A stretch of 64,000 bases of DNA, from contig JBFWSG010000007.1 in the NCBI GenBank assembly GCA_050248495.1, forward strand, positions 1 through 64,000. Direction: 5' to 3'. Position 1 is the stretch's first letter, and every line of letters starts with the position of its first letter. This document shows positions 34,702 through 44,645 of the stretch, one piece after another. Made by a program: the position numbers and the translations under genes. The stretch comes from DASYDU01 sp050248495 (GTDB lineage Bacteria > Planctomycetota > Planctomycetia > Pirellulales > Lacipirellulaceae). The notes below the pieces were generated by a model. It did not search any database, was not told the DNA's origin, and worked only from the letters and a program-made list of their open reading frames with translations.

Positions 34702-37226
34702 CCGAACAATTCGACAGGCAGGCGACGGTGACTATGTCCGAGTCCCAACTCGACCAACTCGGCTCGTTCTATCTTGGCCGCGAGCATGATCTCAAAACCG
34801 GCGAAACCGACTCCTCGAAACCGCTCCTTTACGACAGCAAGCATCTGACCACTCATGCCGTCTGCGTCGGCATGACCGGCAGCGGCAAGACCGGGTTGTG
34901 CCTGTCCCTGTTGGAAGAAGCTGCCCTCGACGGCGTTCCGGCGATTGCCATCGATCCGAAGGGTGACCTCGGCAATCTGCTGCTCGCTTTTCCGAAGCTC
35001 GAGCCGAGCGACTTCCGGCCTTGGATCGAACCGCACGAGGCCGCCCGGCAGCAGATGCCCCCCGACGAATTTGCCGCGAGCCAGGCGGAGTTATGGCGGA
35101 AGGGCTTGGCGAAGTGGGACGAACAGCCCGATCGCATCCAGAAGTTTGTCGACGCGGTCGACCGCGTAATTTACACCCCCGGCTCCAGTGCCGGCATCCC
35201 GATCACGGTGCTCAAATCCTTCCACGCCCCGCCGCAGGAGCTTGTTGCCGATGGCGACGCCTTCCGCGAGCAAATCGCCTCCGCCGCATCCGGTTTGCTG
35301 GCCCTGCTCGGCATCGACGCCGACCCGGTCCGCAGCCGCGAGCACATCTTTCTCTCCAATGTGATCGAACGCTCGTGGCGCGACGGCCGCGACCTCGATA
35401 TTTCGCAGCTCATTCAGCAGATCCAGCGGCCGCCTTTCGACAAGATCGGCGTAGTCGATCTCGAATCGTTTTACGCCGCGAAGGACCGCACGCAGCTGGC
35501 GATGAGCCTCAACAATTTGCTCGCTTCGCCATCGTTCGCCAGCTGGCTCGAAGGCGAACCGCTCGACATCCAGCGGATGCTCTACACGCCCGAGGGCAGG
35601 CCGCGGCTGGCCATTGTCTCGATCGCTCATCTCGACGAAGCCCAGCGAATGTTCCTGGTGACGATCCTGCTCAACGAGGTCCTGGCCTGGGTCCGCACGC
35701 AGCCGGGCACGAGCAGCCTGCGGGCGATCCTGTACATGGACGAGGTGTTCGGCTACTTCCCGCCGCTGGGGAATCCGCCCTCGAAGCGGCCGATGCTCAC
35801 GCTGCTCAAGCAAGCCCGCGCGTACGGACTCGGTTGCATGCTGGCGACGCAAAACCCGGTGGACCTCGACTACAAAGGCCTCTCGAACGCCGGCACCTGG
35901 TTCCTCGGCCGCCTGCAAACCGAGCGCGACAAGGCCCGCGTGATCGAAGGCCTCGAAGGTGCTTCGGCCCAGGCGGGCTCGAAATTCAACCGTCGCGAAA
36001 TGGAAGCCAGGCTCGCGGCGCTCGGCAACCGCGTGTTCCTGATGAACAACGTCAACGAGGACGAGCCGATCGTCTTTCAGACCCGCTGGGCGATGTCGTA
36101 TCTTCGCGGGCCGCTCACGCGCGACCAGATCAAAGTGCTGATGGATCCGCGGCGAAAGGACTTTGCCGGTGCCGCGACGGCTGCCGCAGACGGCGACGCA
36201 AACTCATCAGCTGCAAATCAGAAATCGATCAATCGTCGCCCCATCCTGCCCGCCGGCATTCTCGAGTCGTTCCTGAGAGTCATCGATCGCGTGCCGGACG
36301 GGTACACGCTCGAATACCGGCCGGCACTCCTCGGCAGCGGCAAGGTGCATTTCACACGCGCAAGCGCCGCAATCGACGTCTGGCGCGAATGCCACCTGTT
36401 GCAGTTGAAACTCTCCGCCGCGCCGGACGACGTCTGGCAGGCGGCGACAGAATTCTCAGAGCGGCTCGACACCGACAAATCCCCGGATGAATCGGCCGGT
36501 TTCGCGGAATTGCCCGGCGAATTGCAACGCGAGCGCAGCTATTCCGCCTTCCGCCGCCAGTTAGAAGAACATCTTTACCGCGAGTCGGAATTGAAGATTT
36601 TGAATTGCGATCTGGTGGGCGTCAGCTCCAAATCCGGCGAAACGCGCGAGGAGTTTTGCAGACGGATCGAGCCGCTGCTGGCGACCGCGAAAGATGCCGA
36701 CCGGGCCAAGCAGGAGAAGCAGTTCGCCTCGAAGCTCGCCGCACTCGACGCCCGCATCAAATCGGCCGAGGCTCGCGTCAGCTCGCAGCGCTGGCAGTTT
36801 TTCGCCCGCATCGGCACGATGCTGTGGGTCATCGCCGACACGGTACTGAGCCTTCTCGGCAAGGGCCTACCCGGGCGGCGTCGTTCGCTCGACCCGGCGT
36901 TTCGCTCGGTCGCCTCCGAACGCGGTCAGCAGGCCACCGCCCAGGCCAGCCTCGACAAGCTGCTCGACGAAAAAAAATCGCTGGAAGCCGATCGCGACAA
37001 GACTCTCGCCGGCCTCGACGACAGGTATTCTCCCACCCACGTGCCGTTGGAAGAAACCGTGCTCAAGCCGCGAAAGACCGACATCGAGATCGACCGCGTC
37101 TCGCTCGCCTGGCTGCCGTTTCGCGTCGACGAAAGCGGCACCGCCACCGCAGTTTATGAATTACCTGCTGCGACAGCCGCCGTCCACTCTGCCAGCCATG
37201 ACGAAGCGACAGAGAAAGTGTCATAA
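34698..37226 (+). CDS. HerA-like ATPase
   Basis: 842 residues. Walker A is CVGMTGSGKTGLC (Lys64), Walker B is LYMDEVFGY and the motor core GLGCMLATQNPVDLDYKGLSN matches HerA/VirB4/FtsK-type pumps. The C-terminal half is helical and charged. HerA ATPases move or process DNA, often with NurA or in defence systems, but no nuclease partner is next door here. It overlaps fic by 4 bp. An ATG at 34734 is an alternative start. Confidence 0.82.
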   Translation: MTEQFDRQATVTMSESQLDQLGSFYLGREHDLKTGETDSSKPLLYDSKHLTTHAVCVGMTGSGKTGLCLSLLEEAALDGVPAIAIDPKGDLGNLLLAFPKLEPSDFRPWIEPHEAARQQMPPDEFAASQAELWRKGLAKWDEQPDRIQKFVDAVDRVIYTPGSSAGIPITVLKSFHAPPQELVADGDAFREQIASAASGLLALLGIDADPVRSREHIFLSNVIERSWRDGRDLDISQLIQQIQRPPFDKIGVVDLESFYAAKDRTQLAMSLNNLLASPSFASWLEGEPLDIQRMLYTPEGRPRLAIVSIAHLDEAQRMFLVTILLNEVLAWVRTQPGTSSLRAILYMDEVFGYFPPLGNPPSKRPMLTLLKQARAYGLGCMLATQNPVDLDYKGLSNAGTWFLGRLQTERDKARVIEGLEGASAQAGSKFNRREMEARLAALGNRVFLMNNVNEDEPIVFQTRWAMSYLRGPLTRDQIKVLMDPRRKDFAGAATAAADGDANSSAANQKSINRRPILPAGILESFLRVIDRVPDGYTLEYRPALLGSGKVHFTRASAAIDVWRECHLLQLKLSAAPDDVWQAATEFSERLDTDKSPDESAGFAELPGELQRERSYSAFRRQLEEHLYRESELKILNCDLVGVSSKSGETREEFCRRIEPLLATAKDADRAKQEKQFASKLAALDARIKSAEARVSSQRWQFFARIGTMLWVIADTVLSLLGKGLPGRRRSLDPAFRSVASERGQQATAQASLDKLLDEKKSLEADRDKTLAGLDDRYSPTHVPLEETVLKPRKTDIEIDRVSLAWLPFRVDESGTATAVYELPAATAAVHSASHDEATEKVS

Positions 37227-37288
37227 TAATTTCTGGCACTGTCGCTACGTTGCCCCGACACCCGACCTCTGATCTCCGGCCCCTCCCC

Positions 37289-37786
37289 ATGACCGAACGC
37301 GAACGCTGGATCGTTTATCCACTTTTGTTCCTCGCCCTTGGCGCTGCACTCCGCGACAAACTGAGCGAACACACTAGATCCAAGACCATCGAATGTCAGG
37401 AGTTGATCGTCTACGGCGATGACGGTCCGAGTGAAGCGCCCCGGCCGCTCGTGCGAATCGGCGGCATGAAGCGCGACTCGGCAAAATCTCCTCACGTCGG
37501 ACAAATAACCGTGGATGGATTCATCCAAGCGAACGAGGTGCACGCGGAAGCCATTCTGGCGTCGAACGTCAACGCCGACAACTATTTCTTCCGCCAGCTC
37601 CCGTTCGGTCAGTTGCTGCTGGGCGACATCCTGCGCATCTTACAGCATCAGGCTGCCAGCGCCGCGGCGAGCGCCGCGGGCAGCGGCACGACGCCACCAC
37701 AGCAACCAACGTCACCAGCAACGGAAACGCCTGCTGACGACGCCAACCCGAAATCGGAGACGGAATCGCTCCAGCCGTCCGAATGA
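37289..37786 (+). CDS. Membrane-anchored hypothetical protein
   Basis: 165 residues. An N-terminal membrane helix (about 6-20, WIVYPLLFLALGAAL) is followed by a beta-rich segment repeating VDGFIQANEVHAEAILASNVNADN, and a disordered Ser/Thr/Pro-rich tail. ATG 37289 is used since 37250-37288 is not protein-like. It lies 62 bp after the HerA gene. It looks like a small beta-helix-like anchor; the function is unknown. Confidence 0.6.
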   Translation: MTERERWIVYPLLFLALGAALRDKLSEHTRSKTIECQELIVYGDDGPSEAPRPLVRIGGMKRDSAKSPHVGQITVDGFIQANEVHAEAILASNVNADNYFFRQLPFGQLLLGDILRILQHQAASAAASAAGSGTTPPQQPTSPATETPADDANPKSETESLQPSE

Positions 37787-37892
37787 CATGCCAGCGTTGC
37801 TGGGGCCTGTCTGGCCGCTTCTGACCCAAAGCGTTACGATGCAAGGGATGGATCGAGCCTCGTCGTTTCCAATGGGTCAGGAGAATTTACCG

Positions 37893-38420
37893 ATGAAACC
37901 GTGGACGCAAACCCGAGGAGCCTGGCTCTCTGTTGGCATGTTGCTGGGACTGGTCGTGGGACTCAACGTCTCAGGCATCTGGCCCAGCATTCCGCTGCAT
38001 GCCACCGCGACCCACGGCCTCGATAAGTTTGCCATCGCCACGGGCCTGGTCGACGACAGCGTTGAGGCGATCTACTTTCTCGACTTCCTCACGGGCGACC
38101 TGCGGGCGGCGGTGATCAATCCCAAGACCGGCAAGTTCAACGCGCTCTATTCCCGCAACATCGCCACCGATTTCGGCCAAGCCAATGCCGGCGCTCGCTA
38201 CTTGCTCGTGACCGGCTTTGCCGACATGCCCCGCGGCCGCGCGAACTTTCAATTCGCCAAGAGCATCGTGTATGTCGCCGAAGCCAGCACGGGCGTCGTT
38301 GCTGCTTACACGATTCCTTGGAACTCGGCGTTTCAGGCCGCCGGCAAACCGCAGACTGGCGAGTTCGTGCCGCTCGACGTTCGCCCGTTCCGCACCGCCT
38401 TTGTCCGCGACGAGCAATAG
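37893..38420 (+). CDS. Conserved membrane-anchored hypothetical protein
   Basis: 175 residues with one N-terminal membrane helix (about 11-28), then a soluble domain (DKFAIATGLVDDSVEAIYFL...YVAEASTGVVAAYTIPW). The start ATG 37893 is fixed by AGGAG 9 bp upstream; longer in-frame starts at 37788-37872 lack an RBS. Probably planctomycete-specific. No motif points to an activity. Confidence 0.65.
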   Translation: MKPWTQTRGAWLSVGMLLGLVVGLNVSGIWPSIPLHATATHGLDKFAIATGLVDDSVEAIYFLDFLTGDLRAAVINPKTGKFNALYSRNIATDFGQANAGARYLLVTGFADMPRGRANFQFAKSIVYVAEASTGVVAAYTIPWNSAFQAAGKPQTGEFVPLDVRPFRTAFVRDEQ

Positions 38421-38452
38421 CCGCAGTTACAACGGCAGTTGATAAACCGACC

Positions 38453-38653
38453 ATGCAGATCGAAGTCAATGGCGAGCGACGCGAAGTGGCCGACGGCACG
38501 ACGATCGCCATGCTGCTGCGCGAGCTTGACGTGACGGTGCCGCATGTCGCGGTGGAAGTGAATCTCGAAGTGGTGCCGCGTGCCCGGCACTCCCAGCACA
38601 AGCTCCACGCCGGCGACCGCCTCGAAGTGGTGACCCTGGTCGGCGGCGGCTGA
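38453..38653 (+). CDS. thiS: Sulfur carrier protein ThiS
   Basis: 66 residues with the ubiquitin-like beta-grasp fold and the C-terminal Gly-Gly tail (TLVGGG) that is adenylated and thiocarboxylated. It carries sulfur for thiazole formation in thiamine synthesis. thiG starts 61 bp downstream. No ThiF is visible here. Confidence 0.9.
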   Translation: MQIEVNGERREVADGTTIAMLLRELDVTVPHVAVEVNLEVVPRARHSQHKLHAGDRLEVVTLVGGG

Positions 38654-38714
38654 CGATCCATCCCCAATCATGTTGCCCAATTAGCGACGGGGCTTGCCCC
38701 GCGATAACACCTTT

Positions 38715-39551
38715 ATGTCCACGACCGACCTTTCGACCGACGTCCTCCAGCTCGGCACCCACACCTTCACCAGCCGCCTGATCGTCGGCACCGGCAAATA
38801 CGCCGATTACGACACGATGCGCGAATCGCTGGTCCGCAGCGGCACCGAGTGCATCACCGTCGCCGTGCGCCGCGAGCGGCTTTATGACGCCGCGGGCAAC
38901 AACCTGCTCGACTTCATCGATACCAGCCGCTATACGCTACTCCCCAACACCGCCGGTTGCTTCAACGCGGATGATGCCGTGCGCGTGGCGAAGCTCGGCC
39001 GCGAATTGCTGCTCGGACTCGAAAACCCCGGCGCCGACTGGGTCAAGCTCGAAGTGCTCGCCGACAAGCGGACGCTGCTCCCCGATCCGGTTGCCACGCT
39101 CGAAGCGACGGAACGGCTCGTCGCCGATGGCTTCCAGGTCCTTTGCTACTCGACCGACGACCCGATCATCGCCCGCCGCTTGAAGGAAGCCGGCGCCACC
39201 AGCGTCATGCCCGCCGGCAGCCCGATCGGCTCCGGCCAGGGTGTGTTGAATCCCAACAACATCCGCATCTGCATCGAGTATCTCAAAGAGAACGACCCCG
39301 ACTACCCGGTGATCGTCGACGCCGGCGTGGGCACCGCAAGCGACGTCACCATCGCCATGGAACTCGGCGTCGACGGCGTGCTCCTGAACACCGGCATCGC
39401 CCACGCCAAGGACCCGCTCCGCATGGCGGACGCGATGCGCCACGCCACAGAAGCCGGCAGACTCGCGTATCTTTCGGGCCGCATTCCGAAACGGCTCTAC
39501 GCCACGGCGAGCAGTCCCGATGAAGGCGTGATCTCGCGCGTGCCAAAGTGA
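38715..39551 (+). CDS. thiG: Thiazole synthase
   Basis: 278 residues. It uses 1-deoxyxylulose-5-phosphate, dehydroglycine and ThiS-thiocarboxylate to make the thiazole of thiamine. The imine-forming Lys is in WVKLEVLADKRTLLPD, and the phosphate-binding block MPAGSPIGSGQGV and the VIVDAGVGTASD and GVLLNTGIAHAKDP motifs are intact. The Met at 38715 is chosen; an upstream in-frame TTG (38694) is less likely. It pairs with thiS. Confidence 0.94.
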   Translation: MSTTDLSTDVLQLGTHTFTSRLIVGTGKYADYDTMRESLVRSGTECITVAVRRERLYDAAGNNLLDFIDTSRYTLLPNTAGCFNADDAVRVAKLGRELLLGLENPGADWVKLEVLADKRTLLPDPVATLEATERLVADGFQVLCYSTDDPIIARRLKEAGATSVMPAGSPIGSGQGVLNPNNIRICIEYLKENDPDYPVIVDAGVGTASDVTIAMELGVDGVLLNTGIAHAKDPLRMADAMRHATEAGRLAYLSGRIPKRLYATASSPDEGVISRVPK

Positions 39552-39558
39552 CAAGTAT

Positions 39559-39744
39559 ATGACTCAATCCATCGATGAAGATGACTTTGAAGGCGAAATC
39601 GATGATTCGATTGAGCATCCCTCGCCTGATGAACTTGGATTGTTATGCTTCGACGATCCGGACTTCTTGGAACAATTGGAGAGGCGGTCAGCGGACAACT
39701 CTCCTGGAATTCCCTGGTCCCAGATTCGCGACGAATCGTTGTAG
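39559..39744 (+). CDS. Small acidic protein, possibly an orphan antitoxin
   Basis: 61 residues, strongly acidic at the start (DEDDFEGEIDDSIEH) with a C-terminal PGIPWSQIRDE tail like some addiction-module antitoxins. No toxin is next to it: it sits between thiG and the helicase gene. The identity is a guess. Confidence 0.4.
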   Translation: MTQSIDEDDFEGEIDDSIEHPSPDELGLLCFDDPDFLEQLERRSADNSPGIPWSQIRDESL

Positions 39745-39780
39745 CTACACTGTGGCCGAAGGCTTTGCTACGCTGACGGC

Positions 39781-41910
39781 ATGACGCTCACTGCCGCCGA
39801 TATTCTGGGCCCGGATGGCCGCATTGCCGCGCGGCTCCAGAATTACGAGCAGCGGCCGCAACAGCTCGAGATGGCCGAAGCGGTTGCAAGGGCCATCGCG
39901 GAGAAGAAGCACTTGGTCGCCGAGGCAGGGACCGGCGTCGGTAAGAGTTTTGCCTATCTTGTGCCCGCGATTATCGCAGCCACGGAGTTGCAGGCCGAAC
40001 GCGGGCCCAGCGCGAACGGCGACGCACCCCCGCCCGGGCCGAAGATCGTCGTCTCCACACACACGATCAGCCTGCAGGAGCAGCTCATCGGCAAGGACCT
40101 GCCGCTCTTGAACGCCGTGATCCCGCGCGAGTTCTCGGCGGTGCTCGTCAAGGGCCGTCGCAACTATCTCAGCTTGCGGCGGCTGGAACTTGCGCTCGCC
40201 CGCAGCCGCAGCCTGTTCAACGAAGACGAGCAGCTAGCGCAGCTTCGCGACATCCACAAGTGGAGCAAGTCCACGCACGACGGCTCACTTAGCGAACTCT
40301 CGTTCCGTCCGCTCGGTCCCGTCTGGGACGAAGTGGCCAGCGACAACACCAACTGCATGGGCCGCCGCTGCCCCACGCACGGCAAGTGTTTCTACTATCA
40401 GGACCGCCGTCGGATGCAGCACGCCCAGATCCTGGTAGTGAACCATGCGCTATTGTTCAGCGACATTGCGCTCCGTCGCGCCGGCGTGAGCATCCTGCCG
40501 GATTACGACATTCTGATTCTCGATGAGGCCCACACGGTCGAGGCCGTGGCTGGCGACCATCTGGGCATCAACGTCACCAGCGGCAGCGTCGAGTACGTGC
40601 TCAACAAGCTCTACAACGACCGCACGCACAAGGGCTTGTTAGTGCACCACGGTCTCACACGCGAGCAGCAACTGGTCGACCGTTGCCGCCATCAGGCCGA
40701 CGTGTTCTTCGGCGACTTGTTCGAGTGGCGCTCGCAGCACGCGCCGAAGAACGGCCGCGTGAATGAAGTTGGAGTGGTGTCCAACCATTTGAGCGCCGAC
40801 CTGGAAACGCTCGCCAAGCAACTCAAGACCGCCGGAAGCAAGCTCCGCGAAGAAAGCGAGCAGCAGGATTTTCTCGCCGCACACGATCGGCTGATGGGCC
40901 TTGCCGCGGAAATTGAAATGTGGCGGATGCAGGTGCATTCGGGCGCGGTGTACTGGATCGAATCGCACTATTCGCGCCGCGGCACGCCTCGCCTCACGCT
41001 CGCCGCCGCTCCAATCGACATCGGCCCCGCGCTCCGCGAGCAGCTCTTCGACAAAGTGCCGACCGTGATCATGACGAGTGCGACGCTCTCGGTGGGCGGC
41101 GCGGCCGGCGAGCGTAGCTCCTCGGCTAGCGCGAATCCCGATAGCCGGCGATCTACGATCACCGGAAACGGCTTCGCATTCTTCCAATCCCGCATCGGTC
41201 TCACGCAGTGCCTCGCCACGCAGGTCAGCAGCCCGTTCAATTTTCGCGAGCAAGCCGAGCTGGTCACCTTCCGCGACCTGCCCGATCCAGCGCAACAGCC
41301 GCAAGAATTTGAACGCCGCTGCGTCCCGCTCATCCAGGAATACGCTGGCCGCACCGACGGCCGCACGTTCGTCCTCTTCACCAGCTACGACATGCTCCGC
41401 CGCATGGCCACCGCGCTCGCGCCATGGCTCGTCTCACGCAACCTGCGATTGTTGAGCCAGGCCGATGGCACTCCGCGCACGCAGATGCTGGATGAATTCA
41501 AGCGCGACCCGCGGGCCGTGCTCCTCGGCACCGACAGCTTCTGGCAGGGCGTCGACGTTCCCGGCGACGCCCTGCAAACCGTGATCATCGCCAAGCTGCC
41601 GTTCGCAGTGCCCGACCACCCGCTCCTCGAAGCCCGCCTCGAAGCGATCCGCTCGGCCGGCGGCAACCCCTTCCGCGATTACCAGCTCCCCGAGGCAGTG
41701 ATCAAATTCAAGCAAGGCTTCGGCCGCCTGATCCGCACGAAAGCCGACCGCGGCACAGTGGTCTGCCTCGACCCGCGGATCGTCACCAAGCCGTACGGAA
41801 GACTGTTCCTCGAATCGCTGCCAGAATGCCGGCGTGCGGAGGCTGCGGCTCAGCCCAAGAAGGCCGACCAGCTGACCCGTCGTCCTGCCACCCGTGGCTC
41901 TTCCGAGTAG
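39781..41910 (+). CDS. DinG-type helicase
   Basis: 709 residues of the XPD/DinG superfamily 2 helicases. Walker A is EAGTGVGKSFA and the DEAH box is ILDEAHTVEAVA (about 248-251). Three iron-sulfur cysteines are in CMGRRCPTHGKC (192, 197, 203). The usual first one, in KGRSNYLC-type sequence, is Ser131 here (KGRRNYLS). Helicase motifs V-VI are present (GTDSFWQGVDVPG, QGFGRLIR). It works in DNA repair or recombination. The 3' end is overlapped on the other strand by a ParE-like gene. Confidence 0.9.
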   Translation: MTLTAADILGPDGRIAARLQNYEQRPQQLEMAEAVARAIAEKKHLVAEAGTGVGKSFAYLVPAIIAATELQAERGPSANGDAPPPGPKIVVSTHTISLQEQLIGKDLPLLNAVIPREFSAVLVKGRRNYLSLRRLELALARSRSLFNEDEQLAQLRDIHKWSKSTHDGSLSELSFRPLGPVWDEVASDNTNCMGRRCPTHGKCFYYQDRRRMQHAQILVVNHALLFSDIALRRAGVSILPDYDILILDEAHTVEAVAGDHLGINVTSGSVEYVLNKLYNDRTHKGLLVHHGLTREQQLVDRCRHQADVFFGDLFEWRSQHAPKNGRVNEVGVVSNHLSADLETLAKQLKTAGSKLREESEQQDFLAAHDRLMGLAAEIEMWRMQVHSGAVYWIESHYSRRGTPRLTLAAAPIDIGPALREQLFDKVPTVIMTSATLSVGGAAGERSSSASANPDSRRSTITGNGFAFFQSRIGLTQCLATQVSSPFNFREQAELVTFRDLPDPAQQPQEFERRCVPLIQEYAGRTDGRTFVLFTSYDMLRRMATALAPWLVSRNLRLLSQADGTPRTQMLDEFKRDPRAVLLGTDSFWQGVDVPGDALQTVIIAKLPFAVPDHPLLEARLEAIRSAGGNPFRDYQLPEAVIKFKQGFGRLIRTKADRGTVVCLDPRIVTKPYGRLFLESLPECRRAEAAAQPKKADQLTRRPATRGSSE

Positions 41911-42189
41911 TTCTTCCCAGCGGCGCGACCCGTGCAGAACCCGCACGATGTTGATCTCATCGTCCGAACGCCGGAAGAAGATCAAGTAGGGCGAAACGAT
42001 CACGCGACGAAGTTCACCCTGCGGATGCGGATACCGTTCGCCCGATTCCGGAAACTCAGCAATGCGTTCGAACGTTTCCGTGAATCGATCAACCATCCGA
42101 TCTGCGGCCGAAATATTGTCTCGCGCGATATACGTCCAAATCGCCGAGATGTCTTCGTCGGCCAGGCGCGAGGGAAGATAGCGAGGCAT
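41434..42189 (-). CDS. ParE/RelE-like toxin with antisense C-terminal extension
   Basis: 251 residues from ATG 42189. Residues 1-95 (PRYLPSRLADEDISAIWTYI ... SPYLIFFRRSDDEINIVRVLHG) match the ParE/RelE fold, normally about 95-100 residues. The rest, to the stop at 41434, is antisense to the last 477 bp of the helicase gene. The tail may be non-functional read-through: no stop occurs sooner. The upstream antitoxin shares one base with its start (TGATG). Confidence 0.7.
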   Translation of the reverse strand: MPRYLPSRLADEDISAIWTYIARDNISAADRMVDRFTETFERIAEFPESGERYPHPQGELRRVIVSPYLIFFRRSDDEINIVRVLHGSRRWEELLGRATGGRTTGQLVGLLGLSRSLRTPAFWQRFEEQSSVRLGDDPRVEADHCAAVGFRADQAAEALLEFDHCLGELVIAEGVAAGRADRFEAGFEERVVGHCERQLGDDHGLQGVAGNVDALPEAVGAEEHGPRVALEFIQHLRARSAIGLAQQSQVA

Positions 42190-42461
42190 CACTCTGCTGC
42201 CTTGCGCTCGGCCAGCCGTTGACGTCCTTCTCTCTTGATTCGCTCGGGATCCCAAGCCACGAGATCACCCGCTTCGATCGAAGCCAAACCTTGTGTCAGC
42301 GCGGCCTTTACGTATTCGTCAGATAGAGCCAAGTCCGCCGGTACTTCGGCAAGCACATAGACCTTATGCGTCGTGGGGTCCTCCACCCGGATCGGTAGCC
42401 CGCCGTTGGCTGCAATGGCCGATTGTTGCTCAGGCGTTAACCAGGGATAGGTTGCGTGCAT
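42189..42461 (-). CDS. Antitoxin of the ParE-like module
   Basis: 90 residues, helical with a basic C-terminus. The N-terminal part contains DPTTHKVYVLAEVPADLALS, a feature common in antitoxins partnering ParE/RelE toxins. It lies immediately upstream of the toxin with a 1-bp TGATG overlap. The assignment rests on pairing and size. Confidence 0.6.
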   Translation of the reverse strand: MHATYPWLTPEQQSAIAANGGLPIRVEDPTTHKVYVLAEVPADLALSDEYVKAALTQGLASIEAGDLVAWDPERIKREGRQRLAERKAAE

Positions 42462-42703
42462 AAGGTGCTCATTTCATGCCGGCTGGATTCGTTCAAGACG
42501 CCCGAACTCGCCGTTGGACCGATCGACTCTCAAATCCTAACCCGCCCGCCGAACGTCGTCAAAATTCCCGCCCGTTGACCGGCCACTTGGCCGTACCTAA
42601 ACTAAGTAGTTTAGGGTATTTTCGACGATTCCGGCCCATGGGCCGTTGATCCTTTACGGTGCCTTGGGAACCTGGCGCCGCCCAACGAAGCAGGCCTCGC
42701 GCG

Positions 42704-43477
<774 letters not shown>

Positions 43478-43499
43478 TTTTGAGCAGGGTTTTCATCCC

Positions 43500-44645
43500 A
43501 TGGCCAAAGACGACGCCTTCAAAAGCAGCTTCATTCATCGCAATGTCGAGCTCGAAGTCGACAAGTTGTTCCGCGCTTGCGTGAAGTTCAAAGCCAGCGA
43601 CTTGCACCTCAAGGTGGGCAAGCCGCCGATGGTCCGCGTCGACGGCCAATTGCGGCCGATGGATCGCGGCCCGATCGAAGACGAAGAAATGGTCCGCCTC
43701 TGCTTCCCGCTGATGAACGAGAGGAACCGCAAAATCTTCGAGCGCGACGGCGGGGCCGACTTCGCGCATACCGTCGACGTCGACGGCACAATCTGGCGGT
43801 TCCGCGTGAACCTGCTCCAGCAATTGGGTCACGTCGGCATGGTCGCTCGCCGCGTGAGCAGCTGGATCCCCGACTTCGAAGGGCTCAACCTGCCGCCGTC
43901 AATCGAGCAGCTTTGCACCTACGATCAAGGCATGGTGCTGCTCGCGGGCGTCACCGGATCCGGCAAGAGCACCACGATCGCCTCGATGCTCAATTGGATC
44001 AACAAGCGCTACCGCAAGCACATCCTCACGCTGGAAGACCCGATTGAGTTCGTGTTCACCGAGGACAAGTGCCTGATCAACCAGCGCGAGATCGGGCTCG
44101 ACGTGGTGGACTTCGAAATCGGCATGAAGCACGCGGTCCGCGAAGACCCCGACGTGATGCTGGTGGGCGAAATGCGCGACAAGGAAACGTTCATGACAGC
44201 GATCCACGCCGCGGAAACGGGCCACTTGGTGTTCGGCACGATCCATGCCTCGAGCGCCTCGACCACGATTGGACGTATTCTCGACTTGTTCCCGTCCGAG
44301 ATGCACTCGGCCCTCCGCAGCGCGATCGCCTTCAACATGAAGGGCATCATCGCCCAGAAGCTGCTCAAGAGCATCAAGCCGGGCGTCGGCCGCGTGCCCA
44401 CGGTCGAAATCATGCTGTTCGACGCGAATGTGAAAAAAGCCATTCTGGAAGAAGCCGACGAAAAATTGCCCGGCATGATCCGCATCGGCCGACTCTCCGG
44501 CATGCAGGATTTCACCATGAGTCTCAAGCAACTGGTCGATGACGAGCTGATCGATCGCGAGGTGGCGATGGAAGTAGCCCCGAACCGCGAAGCGCTCAAA
44601 ATGGCGCTCAAGGGCATCGAAGTCAAAGACCCGGGGATTATCTGA
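43500..44645 (+). CDS. PilT-type secretion/pilus ATPase
   Basis: 381 residues. The N-terminal part (KASDLHLKVGKPP) is typical of PilT/PilU. Walker A is GVTGSGKST (150-158, Lys156), the Asp box is LTLEDPIEF, Walker B is VMLVGEMRDKET and the His box is GHLVFGTIHAS. The catalytic set is intact. PilT ATPases depolymerise type IV pili or act as secretion motors. It shares one base with the next gene (TGATG), so they are co-translated. No other pilus gene is in the window. Confidence 0.9.
   Translation: MAKDDAFKSSFIHRNVELEVDKLFRACVKFKASDLHLKVGKPPMVRVDGQLRPMDRGPIEDEEMVRLCFPLMNERNRKIFERDGGADFAHTVDVDGTIWRFRVNLLQQLGHVGMVARRVSSWIPDFEGLNLPPSIEQLCTYDQGMVLLAGVTGSGKSTTIASMLNWINKRYRKHILTLEDPIEFVFTEDKCLINQREIGLDVVDFEIGMKHAVREDPDVMLVGEMRDKETFMTAIHAAETGHLVFGTIHASSASTTIGRILDLFPSEMHSALRSAIAFNMKGIIAQKLLKSIKPGVGRVPTVEIMLFDANVKKAILEEADEKLPGMIRIGRLSGMQDFTMSLKQLVDDELIDREVAMEVAPNREALKMALKGIEVKDPGII

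Noticed and set aside
35021..36490. 489-codon plus-strand frame inside the HerA-like gene
   Set aside because: Arg/Pro/Ala-rich product in a second frame of a gene with clear ATPase motifs.
38421..38452. TPP riboswitch before thiS
   Set aside because: Only about 32 bp separate the genes and no thi-box sequence is visible.
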